Assembly (NCBI GenBank): GCA_027563935.2
Contig: CM050452.1
Location: 35,038,850-35,102,849, forward strand
Direction of reading: 5' to 3'
DNA: 64,000 bases
Source: Costus lasius
Taxonomy: Eukaryota > Streptophyta > Magnoliopsida > Zingiberales > Costaceae
Part shown: piece after piece, positions 32,022-43,603 of the stretch
Layout of the letters: each line of letters begins with the position of its first letter
How positions within the stretch are numbered: the stretch's first letter is position 1
Made by a program: the position numbers and the translations under genes
Notes under the pieces: generated by a model
Told to the model about the DNA's origin: nothing
The model's input: the letters and a program-made list of their open reading frames with translations, nothing else
Databases searched by the model: none

Positions 32022-35000
32022 ATGGTGCGACCAAGATCTAGCAGTAGCAACGGTGATCAACAGTCTGATCTGAGGCAGGCCATGGAGGCTATGACTGCTA
32101 TGATGCAACAACAGAACGCATTCATCCAGCAGCAAACTCAGATGATGTAGCAGCAGCAGGCGCAGCACATGGAGGTTCAGCAACAGTTATTGCAGCGGCT
32201 GTCGCAGACACAGCCTCAGTCACAGTCACAACCGGCTGGACACTATGTGGGTGGCGCTGGTTCTCCTCTGGGTGATGGCGCACATCAACGATATGCTCGG
32301 TTGGTTCGAGAGTTTCAACACCTGAACCCGACTGCATTTTATGGTAGTCCGGGGCCCAGAGCGGCTGAGGATTGGCTTTTGACACTGGAAAAGATTTTCC
32401 AGGTTTTGCGCTGTGATGATGCAGACAAGCTATGTTTGTCTGTCTTCATGTTGCGTGGAGATGCCGAAGACTAGTGGAAGGGAGTCGTCAGACTGGCGGC
32501 AACTGAATCCAGGGATGTTGATTGGCAGTACTTCATGATGAAGTTCAATGCCAAGTTTTTCCCCTCTAGCTTATCTGAGGAGCGCGAGGTGGAGTTTATT
32601 CATCTTGAGCAGGGCGATCTGACGGTGGATCAGTATGAGGCCACATTCGCTCGGTTGTCGGGGTATGCTCCTCACTTAGTCAACACCGAGGAAAGAAGAG
32701 CCAAGAAGTTTCAGCGGGGTTTGAGGAAAGACATCAGGACAAGGGTAGCTATGCTACACTTGGAGGCTTATGCTGAAGTGGTAGACAGGGCTCGCACTGC
32801 TGAGAGGTGTATTGCTGAGATGGCTGTTGATACTATCACTGCATCCGCCCCTACTTCTGTGACTTACGCACCCACGAATAAGAAGAAAGACAATAAGGGC
32901 AGATACAAACCTTATCAGAAGCCAGCCAGCACAGTTTCTCAGAATGGCAAGAAGTGTCTCCACTGTGGGAGCACTAAACATCAGGATAATGAGTGCTACA
33001 GGAAGACTGGCGCTTGCTTCAGATGTGGTAAGGTGGGGCATATGATTAAGGACTGTCCTATGCCGGATGCTAGAGGACAGGGTGAGAAGCCTACTGTGCA
33101 GACTCGCGTGTATGCCATCGCGGAGAGGGATGCTTCGGCTTCGAAGTCCGTGGTGGAAGGTACACTTTATGTGTTTAGTAATTTGGCACGCATTCTTTTT
33201 GATCCTGGTGCCAATTTATCCTTTGTGTCTGCATGTTTTGCACTATGTCTGCCTGTGTTGCCTAGGATACTTGATTTTTGTATTTCTGTTCATACACCTA
33301 TGGGTGAGGCCGTATCTACAGATATAGCATATCCTGACTGTTTGATTAAGGTTGAAGGATATGATTTACCTATTGATTTGATTAGTCTTCCTATGAAAGA
33401 CTATGACATCATTCTGGGCATGGATTGGCTGTCTGCCTATCATGCTACTTTAGATTGTTTTGAAAAGTTAATTACTCTGCATCTAAGTGATGGACAGCAA
33501 CTGGTTATCCAAGGCCGGATTTCAGAACAAGAGCCTTTGGTGATATCTCATCTGCAGGCCAGGAAGCTTTTAGCCCAGGGCTGCAAGGGGTATCTGGCGC
33601 ATGTCAAGGTGCAGACTGAGCCTGATTTGGATCTGGCTAGAATTCCTGTGGTAAGAGAGTTTACTGACGTCTTCTCTGATGATTTATCTGGGTTACCACC
33701 CAGCAGAGAAGTTGAGTTTGGTATCGAGTTGTTGCCAGGCACAGCACCAATATCTAAAGCTCCTTACAGGATGGCAACTTCAGAACTGACAGAGCTGAAG
33801 AAGCAACTGGAAGAACTATTAGAGAAGGGGTATATTCGACCCAGTGTTTCTCCATGGGGAGCACCTGTATTATTTGTGAAGAAGAAGGATGGTACTTTGC
33901 GCATGTGCATCGATTACCGTCAACTTAACCAAGTGACTGTTAGAAATAAGTACCCATTACCCCGTATCGATGATCTCTTTGATCAGTTGCAGGGTGCTAC
34001 TGTATTCTCTAAAATTGACCTGAGGTCTGGCTATCATCAGCTGAGAGTTCAGGAGGAGGATGTACCTAAAACTGCATTCAGGACCAGGTATGGGCACTAT
34101 GAGTTTCTTGTTATGCCCTTTGGACTGACAAATGCCCCTGCGGTATTTATGGATCTGATGAACAGGGTATTTCATGAGCTCCTGGACAAATGTGTGGTCG
34201 TCTTCATTGATGATATTCTGATCTACTCCAAGGATGCGCAAGATCACTCTCAGGATTTGCGCAAGGTGCTGGAGATTTTGCGGCTGAAGCAGCTGTATGC
34301 TAAGGCCAGCAAATGTGAGTTCTGGCTATATCAGATTGGCTTTCTGGGGCACATTATTTCTGGCCAGGGTGTGTCTGTGGATCCAGTGAAGGTGGAGGCC
34401 ATTCTTCACTGGGGAAGACCAACTACAGCGACTGAGGTCAGAAGTTTTCTGGGCTTAGCTGGATACTACCGCCGCTTTGTGGAGGGTTTTTCCAAGCTGG
34501 CTGGTCCTCTGACTAAGCTAACTAGAAAGAATTTGAAGTTTGAGTGGTCTGATAATTGTGAGTCTAGTTTTCAGGAACTGAAAAGGAAACTGACCAGTGC
34601 TCCTATCCTCATCATTCCCTGTGATGGAGAGAAGTTCACTGTGTACACTGATGCCTCTGGTAAGGGTCTGGGTGCTGTACTGATGCAGCAAGGAAAGGTA
34701 GTTGCTTATGCTTCAAGGCAACTCAAAGACTATGAGGTAAACTACCCCACTCATGATCTGGAGCTGGCAGCTGTAGTTTTTGCTTTGAAGATCTGGAGGC
34801 ACTATCTGTTTGGACAGACATTTGAATTGTTTACAGATCACCAGAGCTTGAAGTATATCTTCACTCAGAAAGAGCTGAATATGAGACAGAGGCGATGGCT
34901 TGAATGGATAAAGGATTATGACTTCACCATCCAATATCAGTCTGGTAAAGCCAATGTGGTGGCTGATGCTCTTAGTCGGTATCCTGTGACTCAGATAGCT

Positions 35001-35255
35001 GCACTGCGAGTCCAGGAGTGGCGACTATTGCAGGAGTTCAGTGACTTACATCTGAGTGTGACTCCGGGTGAGAGAGGTGGTCTTCTAGCTTCTCTCAGGG
35101 TTCAGTCAGACTTACTGCAGAGACTGAGATCAGGGCAGCAGTCAGATCCGGATATTCTACGGTGGAAAGAGAGGTCGGAGCAAGGCTGTGTTGAGAATTT
35201 CAGTATGTCGGATGATGGTCTCCTCAGATTCCGTGGAAGGGTCTGTGTCCCTGAG
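32022..35255 (+). pseudogene. Gy2 gag-pol, 5' piece (gag to RNase H), two nonsense codons
   Basis: Starts at ATG 32022 (MVR, as in Gy1). TAG at 32148-32150 interrupts a glutamine-rich gag N terminus, and TAG at 32472-32474 replaces the first tryptophan of the conserved WWKG motif. From 32475 the frame is open to 35255. It contains the gag core, two CCHC knuckles (about nt 32958 and 33016), protease with D-P-G-A (about nt 33200), RT with FIDD (about nt 34204), RNase H, and the linker to integrase. Copia solo LTR D interrupts at 35256, and the frame resumes in phase at 36997. It is colinear with Gy1 gag-pol, so both are one lineage but clearly different families. Confidence 0.93.
35251..35255. 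repeat. Target duplication CTGAG, left copy (solo LTR D in Gy2)
   Basis: CTGAG is repeated at 36992-36996; the integrase frame is restored with one copy. Confidence 0.96.
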
Positions 35256-36991
35256 TGTTAGGGTATGCCCTTAAGGCTAATGTTTGAGGCCTTGGGATTG
35301 TATAAGTATCATGTAATAAACTTTTGTGTTTATATAGGCATGGTTATTATTCAGGTTGTTACCTTGTCTGCTGTAATAAGTGTACTACTGAATAATGTCT
35401 CAAAGCTGTTCAGCTTGGCTGACATGCTCTATGTCCTTAGTCGAGATATCTTGGTGAACATGAGACAGCCTTGATATGATTGAGACTAATATGAGTGCTA
35501 ATCTTATAGGATGCTTCGAGCATGGAATAAGATGTAGACTCATGGGTACATTGGATGTACTGGACAGACCCTACTGGGATATTACATTGCTTGTCACAAT
35601 GTGAATAATCCTTGTAAGTAGCAAGTGGCACATTTCCTTTGACTTGAGATCACTTGTGTGTCTAAATGATGATTGTCATTGTTTTGAGGTAGTTCAATAT
35701 CATTTGAAATATAATGATTATAGACTATCTTGGATGGTGAGCATGAGTCAGGTTAGGGCACTAGTGATAGATAAAGGATTGCCGTCTCCTTGTTCAAGGA
35801 GTGTGATGTTCTGAAGGGCCCCCTATATGAGATGATTGAGATAGTGTATGGCCATACCCAGATGACTATGTTCATCTGATCTAATCATGCTCATCGTATT
35901 GGAGTTACAGGCTTGACATGCTAGTCCAATAAGAACATCCAGTGGCAAAGGAAACATGCATGCCTTGTGAAATGATTCACACTTGTGCTATGGTTTGGGA
36001 GTAGTCTTGGAAGACTCTTTCCTTTATATCGGGAGACAGTGATGTGTTGCTAGATACCCCTCACTGATCGTGATAACGTAAGTTATCGTTACCGACATTT
36101 AAAGGAAACCCTTAGGGTCGCACAATTTGATGATATGGCTTACTTAAGTCAGATCGTGTGAACTGAATTCTTTGAGTTCAGTTTAAGGGGTTTTGAACTC
36201 TGATCGTATGTGAGATCTGGTCTGATCATGTTTGATTGGTGAAGACCTTAGATCGGTAAGCTACGATCGAGAGTATGGATGCTAGATCGGTGAGATCAAG
36301 AGCATCGTGAGATGAACGGTCAGATCTGAAACCCTAGGGTTTGATATGGTCTAGACCACATGGCTTGAGCTATTTCGGTTTGGTTCATGAACCAAAGTCG
36401 ATTGGAATGTTTTTAGCTTGAACCGGTTCACAATTGTGAACGCATGGTTCAATGCTAAAATGCGTTTGGGTTGGCTTGAGCGCATGGCTTGATGAGCTTC
36501 CATTTATGGAAAGTCATCAAGGCCGGTTTCACTTCAACGCCTAAACGTATATGCGTTTGCTCTCTTCTCTTCAACGCCTTGGACTTTCGTTGAGGTGTGG
36601 TAGACGACGAGAAGGAGAGGTTGGGCAGGAAGAGCTCTCGGCCAAAAAGGAGGTTCATCATCCCTTCCATACGACAAGTGCTTTGAAGAACCTTGCTAGC
36701 ACAAGGATCTCAAAGAAGTGGCCGTTGATCATCTTGTGTGCGACGACAAGGAGGAGACCTCTTTTGTTCTCTTGACTCCAAGATACGTCTCACACAATGG
36801 CTATGGTATGATCTTCCATTCATACTTGCATATCGTTAACATGTTGATCATATGATTCTTCAAACGATCCATGGAAACCCTTGCTTCCGCTATGAAAGGG
36901 TGATATGCGCCCCTTTAGGGTTTCACCCTCTTTGCGCTCCCCCTTGAAGGGGACCTATTAGGGATTCGCTCCCTCATGAAAGGGACCAACA
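35256..36991 (+). mobile_element. Copia solo LTR D (1736 bp)
   Basis: Starts TGTTAGGGTATGCCC and ends GGGACCAACA, with CTGAG on both sides and no internal region: a solo LTR left by recombination between the two LTRs of an insertion. Its end CCAACA makes a 6-bp inverted terminal match with TGTTGG-type starts, unlike LTRs A, B, C and H (ending CTTTCA or CCTTCA). It keeps ATG GCT ATG (36797-36805) with donor GT at 36806, but has an additional ATG at 36551 upstream. Confidence 0.95.
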
Positions 36992-36996
36992 CTGAG

Positions 36997-38298
36997 GACC
37001 CTGAGTTGAGAAATAAAATTCTTAAGGAAAGCCATTGCACTAAGTATACCGTTCATCCTGGTAGTACCAAGATGTATCAGGATCTGAAAAAGACTTTCTG
37101 GTGGCATGGTATGAAGAAGGATGTGCATTTGTTTGTGTCCAGATGTTTGACTTGCCAAACCGTGAAGGCTGAGCATCAGAGGCCGGGCGGTTTGATGCAG
37201 TCTCTCCCTATTCCTCAGTGGAAGTGGGAGCATATCAGTATGGACTTTGTGTGTGGACTGCCCAATACCAGAAGGAATCATGATGCCGTATGGGTGATTG
37301 TGGACAGACTCACGAAGTCAGCTCACTTCTTACCGATCAAAATGACTTACAGTTTGGATTGGTTAGCAAAACTGAACATCGATGAGATTGTCAGATTGCA
37401 TGGAGTTCCCTTGGACATTGTCTCTGACCGTGATCCTCGATTTCTGTCCAGGTTTTGGAAGAAATTACAGGAAGATTTGGGAACTAATCTGAGTTTCAGC
37501 ACTGCATATCATCCTCAATCTGATGGTCAGACAGAGAGAACTATTCAGACACTTGAGGATCTTCTGAGATCTTATGTGGTTGACTGGTCTGTTGAGTGGG
37601 ATCTGGACTTATCACTGATAGAGTTCACCTACAACAATAGCTTTCACTCTAGCATACAGATGGCTCCGTATGAGGCCCTATATGGGAGGAAATGCAGAAC
37701 ACCTATATGCTGGGAGGAAACTGGGGACAGAACAGTGCTAAGGTCTGATGCTGTTCAGGAAGCCACTGAGAAGATCAGAGAAATTCAGAGAAAAATGAAG
37801 ATTGCTCAGGATAGACAGAAGAGTTATGCTGATGTGAGGCGGCGTCCTCTTGAGTTTTTGGTGGGAGAGCATGTTTTCCTAAAGGTCTCACCTATGAAAG
37901 GGGTGATGAGATTTGGGAAGAGGGGGAAATTGAGTCCCAGGTACATTGGTCCCTTTGATATCATTGAGAGGGTTGGACCTGTGGCATACAGACTTGCTCT
38001 GCCCCCATCACTGGAACACCTCCATAATGTGTTCCATGTTTCTGCACTCAGAAAATACTGTTCTGATCCTTCTCATGTTCTAGAGGTGGAACCTCTTCAG
38101 CTTGAAGAGAACATGACTTTTGTGGTGAAACCTCTCAGAATTGAAGATAGAAAAGAGAAAGTGCTGAGAAATAAGGTTATTCCACTTGTGAAAGTCATCT
38201 GGGGAAGTCAGTCTGTTGAAGAAGCCTCTTGGGAGGTTGAAGCAGATATGAGAAAGGAGCATCCTCACCTGTTCAGTGACGGGCTTGGTCAGCTTTAG
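36997..38298 (+). pseudogene. Gy2 pol, 3' piece (integrase and chromodomain-like end)
   Basis: Resumes the gag-pol frame after solo LTR D. It holds the integrase zinc domain (HPGSTKMY to [11 protein letters not shown]), catalytic core ([24 protein letters not shown]), the GPF-type C-terminal region and a chromodomain-like tail (VEEASWE), with a stop at 38296-38298. No internal lesion. The last 293 bp of this frame repeat at 28744-29037. Confidence 0.94.
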
Positions 38299-38326
38299 AG
38301 GACTAAAGCTCTATAAGGGGGGAGGA

Positions 38327-41169
38327 TGTAACGCCCTCGATTTTTCTGAATTATGATTTAAGGTTAGAAATTCTGTTTCTGTATTTTTGTCTGTTAAAAT
38401 TTTGGGATTTTACCTAAGTGTAGGAATTTTTCCTACAGGGCAAAAATAATTATTTTGGCTGGGGATTTGAACCCTCAACCTTGACTCTTTGCTCTTGGAA
38501 TTTCTTGACGCTGGTGGTGGCAGACTGGTGGTGGACGAACTTCCTGGTGATCCTTGATCCTCTGTCTTGGCGTTTTTCCCCTGTGGACGATTTTTCAGTG
38601 AGTAATTCGATCCTAAGGAGTCTAATCCGCTAAATTGTAGATTATCATTCAATTAAAATTCGTTAATTGCAATGATTATCCGTATGGGGTTGAATTCAAA
38701 TATTTATAGGGTTTTAAAATCCTGTTCTGCTGAAATCTGCATTCGCTAATCTGACCTTTGTGTACTATAACCCCAATATCTCATGGTCTATAGATCCAAA
38801 TTGCACAAAATAAATTTTGTATGAAACTAGATACATTCGGCTTTAATTTGAATATGATATCGACCATATCCGAGCTGTATTCGTATTTCAATCTGTATTG
38901 CAATCTAGCTGTACAAAATCAGTTTCCTGGAAATCTGGATTTCGACCTTTATGTGTTCGAACCATCATATCTCCCTAGGTATAGCTCGAAATCTTGCCAA
39001 ATCAGTTTTATTAGAAAGTAGACTCGAAGGGATTCATTTTTATTACCATATCGCCTATTTTTTATTAGTTATTGGATCTGAAATTTGTGTCGCAATTCTG
39101 ATGTACGAATCTGTTTTCTGGAATTCTGAAATCCCGACCTTTCTATGTTCGAACACCCATACCTCCCCGGTTATAACTCCAAATCCGATGGATTCAGTTC
39201 TATTGGAAAGTAGTTCCAAACAGCTTCATTGTGAATATCATATTGCCTATTTTAGATTACTTACTCGGTCTGAAACATCTGTTGCAATTATGATGTATTA
39301 ATCTGTTTTTTTTTTAAACATCTGTTTAATTGTTTGTTACGCGAATAATTTCTGTTCTGTACATATGTAGTGAATTTCTGAAACTTTGAATGTGTTATAA
39401 CCTTTGTGAGAATATAGAATGGTTTGACATGAATTAAGGATAGTTGCATGAAATCTAAGGAATTCAAGGAATTCACTCATATATTACTTCGGGTTGATGG
39501 TAAAAATTATGAATTGTGTTCAGCTTTGATTTTCTGCAAATTGTAATTTTGTTAAGGACTGGATATTGGGGTGTGTCATTTTCTGGTTTGTGAGACACTT
39601 TGGGCATGATGTGAGATTTGAGTGGTGGTTAGTCCTACTCCTCCGTTCAGCATGATCTGCTCTGTAAAAATTATGCCCTAGTGTAGCACTCTTCCGTGTC
39701 CTTATCCTCCTTCTGTGGCGCTGTAATGGTGCTGATAGTCTACTACGACCCATGAGACAATAGTGAAGGGTAGATGTGAGCTGGTCTCACCTTCCGTTCT
39801 CCCTCCACTATTTCTGTTCTGTTCTGGGTATTGGAGGCCAGAGTGCCACGTCCTGACAAGACGGGGGCCACCCACTGATACCTCCTCTACCATTCTGTTC
39901 TGGGTATTGGAGGCCAGAGTGCCACGTCCTGACAAGATGGGGGCCACCCACTGATACCTCCTCTACCATTCTATTCTGGGTATTGGAGGCCAGAGTGCCA
40001 CGTCCTGACAAGACGGGGGCCACCCACTGATACCTCCTCTACCATTCTGTTTCTGATATGCATGCATGTCTCGTCCTCGGCAGAGGTGGGGTCAGACCTT
40101 CTGTGGTCATCAGACCTTCTGTGGTCTTCAGGCCTTCTGTGGCCTTTCTGTTTCCGATGTAGACTATCCGTTTGGCTTCTGTAAATTCTGACTTTCTGTC
40201 TGTCATCTCCGATTTTCTGTAGTTCCGTAGTATAGGTGTGTTGGGCGGTGTGATTAGTTATAATTGTCTGTATTAATTATGTTTTGTTTTTGATATGGTA
40301 GTTGATTATGTTTTGTTTCTGATATGATATTTGATTATGTTTTGTTTCTGATATGATATTTGATTATGTTGTGATCTGATATGATATTTGATTATGTTTT
40401 GTTTCTGATATAAGTGTGCATGTTAAGTGTCTTATCTGCAAGAATGATATTTTGATGTGTACTATGGATGGCTTTTAGTGTCTTTTACTCACTGAGCTTT
40501 TTAGCTCACCCCCGTTGTTTTAATATTTTCAGGTGAGACATCAGGACAGTGATTGCTACAGCTTTGATTTCTAAGATTTGTTATGATGCTAATGTTTTAC
40601 ATAATTTCTAAGAGTTGTCTTCTAAAGATCTATCAGGCCTGCGTGCCTAACTTAATTATATGACACGTTTTATCTCCTGAGGGCTTATGCCTGTTTTCAG
40701 GATATTATATTATATTATAGTTGTCTCGTTTTAATTGTTGGATACGAGTTTTGGATTCATGAGAATTGAAATCGTTATTATTCTGAAATGTCCGATTTGA
40801 GATTTATTGTAGTCGGAATACTTTGAGGTGTGTGACCGAGTTTTTTGTTGTATTTGGTATCTGAATATCAGTTTCTGCAATATTTCTGAGATTTGTGTTC
40901 TCCACATATGTGTAGTGTGGATATCTGTTTTGTTCCAGGATATGTGGGTCTGTGCAGCAGTAACTTAGTATACCTGCTGCCGGATTTTCTGGATTTCCGG
41001 ATTTCTATTTCCTAGTAATCGATCCTACTCAGTTCTGTGCGGTTTTCAGTTCCGTAGTAATGTCCTTCGATGCCGCTTTCTTCTTATGTTTTAATGGAAG
41101 AGTAAAAATTTTTAAAACCCCGTATTTTTACCTGTATGCGTGTGGGGAGTGATTTTGAGGGTCGTTACA
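38327..41169 (+). repeat. Gy2 3' LTR (2843 bp)
   Basis: Follows the polypurine tract AAGGGGGGAGGA. It has three 76-bp units (starts 39843, 39919, 39995) against two in the middle LTR. By eye it has roughly 15 substitutions relative to the middle LTR. Hairpin at 40901-40921. No gene seen. Confidence 0.95.
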
Positions 41170-41174
41170 ATGAA

Positions 41175-41794
41175 GGCTTTCCCTTCTCAAGAGTCTGCTC
41201 TGTAGTACAGAGCATGTTCAGTAACTCTGCCGGTGTACAGTCGATCTTGTTCATATTAAAATTAATGATGAACGGATCGAAAGAGACCGAGAGAGACTGC
41301 AATATGATGTCTACAACAAGTTCCTGATTGATGGTATGTCCCAGTTTCTCAAGAGCCTCTTTGTACCCAATCATCTTGAGTACGTGAGCTCCCACTGGAC
41401 TCCCTTCAGTCAGTTTGCTCTGAAAGAAAAGTTTTGTCAAGTTATAGCGTTCAGTCCTTGCCTGTGCAGCATACAGCATCTTGAGATTTGCTATAATTTC
41501 AATAGCAGATAAATCCTCATGCTGATGCTGAAGCTCTGGCGTCATAGACGCAAGCATAAGGCAAGCAACATCAATGCTATCATTGACATGCTTCTCATAA
41601 GCATCCCGAACCGCCCTTGCGGCGTTCGCAGCGGGTTGAGGCGGTATTGCCGTCTCAAGGACATACAGTTTCCTCTCAGCCTTAAGAACAATCTTAAGGT
41701 GTCCGTACCAGTCTGAGAAGTTTGGCCCAGCAAACTTCTCCCTTTCCAGTAAGGATCGCACATTGAACGCTGTGGTGTTCGTTGCTGCAGTAAT
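41175..41794 (-). pseudogene. Copia B gag, 5' piece, without ATG
   Basis: In element sense the frame opens at 41794 directly after TAG and encodes the conserved gag N terminus (LLEREKFAGPNFSDW), running open to the Gy2 junction. There is no ATG between the in-frame TAG (41797-41795) and a methionine more than 50 codons in. Where copia C has ATG-AGC, copia B has ACA-GCG. With the predicted intron (41795-43739) removed, the LTR ATG at 43748-43746 is in frame. The open frame argues that this copy was translated by some route before insertions broke it. Confidence 0.85.
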
Positions 41795-42073
41795 CTACAA
41801 CATTGCAAGAACAACAAGGTCAGTATCAATGTTAGAATCAATCCAGGACTTAAGAATGATTCTTTTCTCACTATTTTATCTGACTGAAAAATCCATTAAA
41901 ACAGTCCGAAAGAGTAACACTCTTTTAGTGAGATGGGATCTAGATTTCATACTTGGTCTCCGCGTCCCGCTCAGGCGAGATAAGATGCACAGAGAGTACA
42001 AGAACTAATCACCGGTAGGCTATCCATGCCAATCGCCAACCTGTGCGATTCCCCTTCATCTAGGCAATCCAGA

Positions 42074-42311
42074 AGACTGTGCCAACTGAGTTGGTACAAC
42101 ACAGTCTCTGATTCCACAGATGGCTGCCTCCATATAGCTAACATATGCTCAATATGTAGCCCACATGGTCAAGCTGACCTGACCTACTCCCTGGACCACC
42201 ACGTGCTATGCTGAGCAACGAGAAGCGATAAATCCCTTCTCTGTAACACGCAGGTGTAATCACACACCGTCTGAAGATAGATGGGCGTGCCCACTGAGTG
42301 GGTACAACACG
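42074..42311 (-). other. Pair of leader hairpins, copia B
   Basis: 42074-42107: outer stem AGACTGTG/CACAGTCT (8 bp), inner stem CCAAC/GTTGG. 42286-42311: outer CGTG/CACG, inner CCCAC/GTGGG. Both have the same loop and five-base bulge as in copia C and H. The remaining leader (42312-43581) holds no recognisable gene; it includes the decayed tRNA-like segment at 42651-42706. Confidence 0.75.
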
Positions 42312-43581
42312 GCCCCAACGATAGTCAGAACAGTGAGGTTTCGCGTCAGAAGGCTTACGTGCTTGATATTTAATGTTGGATTTTAACGGTCCTTTTATCT
42401 TCTTACTATCATGCATATCCTATGGCGATAGCAGAAAGATAAATCATGCAGGTGCTAAAATTACTTAAAACAGTAAATTGAAAGCACAATGATCTTATGT
42501 GGTAAACGCCCATTAAGCCTAAGTAAGACCTTAGTTTAATATAAGTCTTCACTTGAGCTCTTCATGGGTCTTTTGCATTTCATCTGGCCCAGCCCGGGCC
42601 CAAGCCCTCTGCAGCCCAAATGCACTCCCAGACTGGTTGCGCCTGTTCTAGAGTCAAACTCTAGACCTCCCACTGGTGAAGCCACTTGCTGCAAGCGCTT
42701 TTGCCATGTGTGCTCTGTGCTCATGTCTGATCAAAATACATTTTAATCTATCTAGACATGATTTGACTCGCAGGTCAATTACATATTAACATAAATTAAA
42801 ATGTGATTCGCAGATCACAAAAATAATTTACAATTAATTAATACAGGCACGCAGGCCCCAGCACAGCACACAAAAATTGGGCAACCCACATAAGATTAAA
42901 TAAACACCCAACATGGTTAGACAAGCAACATGTGATCCAATCATCTGAACAGAAAATAAAATTTTGAAAACCCCATGGCATCAATTTTATTTCCTTATGA
43001 GCCCTACTACCTTACAACGGTCCATTAATAGGGATCCACTCATCAGACCTAGCAGACCCACTTGCCCTTGCATGCACCAAGTCATAACCGACTTGAGTCG
43101 ACCTCATGGCCAACAATGCATGTCTTAAGGGCTGAACGTCCCACATGATTTCTGGCAAGCGGGTGTGACCCCGGGCCTTAATCATGAGCGTTCATTGGTT
43201 GCCTCAATCAGACATCGCTACATGCCTTTCTGCAGTCGACCTATAGCCACCTCTTGCTTGCGCATAGGTGCTATCTGGTCGACCCATCTAGGCTGTCAGA
43301 TGGTCTGATCAGGCTGTTGGGTCTAGACTGGACGACGACTTCAACCCTAATAACCCGTCTAAGTTTTTCAAGTAGGCGCTTATAGATCTAAGTGGATGGC
43401 GCGCAAGATGTTAAGTTTGTGGTAAAAACAACATTCAACATGCGCCAACATACATCATGCGCAACTATAAGTAATAACCCAAAATACATCTAAAGTCTAA
43501 CATGTATTTTCGCATGATGATTTGGTTTAGATCTACTAATCGCAAACATGGATCACACCAAGCAATCATATGAATCATATC

Positions 43582-43601
43582 AAAACCATGCTCTGATACC
43601 A
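43582..43601 (-). other. Copia B primer binding site (initiator tRNA-Met)
   Basis: In element sense TGGTATCAGAGCATGGTTTT, a perfect-looking initiator-tRNA-Met site, two bases from the LTR end. Confidence 0.92.
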
Positions 43602-43603
43602 AT

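Larger units (their letters stand above)
28685..41169 (+). mobile_element. Gy2, Ty3/gypsy chromovirus in a three-LTR array
   Basis: The outer ends are LTR ends (TGTAACGCCC at 28685, GGTCGTTACA at 41169) flanked by ATGAA, so the whole block behaves as one insertion. Inside are a 59-bp LTR stub, the last 320 bp of a pol gene (28744-29065), a full LTR (29066-31832), a full internal region interrupted by copia solo LTR D, and a full LTR (38327-41169). This is LTR-internal-LTR-internal-LTR with most of the first LTR and first internal region deleted. Confidence 0.93.

Noticed and set aside
36551..36775. Possible small gene in solo LTR D
   Set aside because: It starts at an ATG specific to the D/F type LTRs, is not conserved in the other LTRs, and overlaps the likely 5' leader.
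29149..41169. Many short open frames (60-130 codons) in LTRs and leaders, some occurring two to four times in identical form
   Set aside because: They recur only because LTRs are repeated, have no domain, change or break between copies of the same LTR, and often overlap motifs on the other strand.
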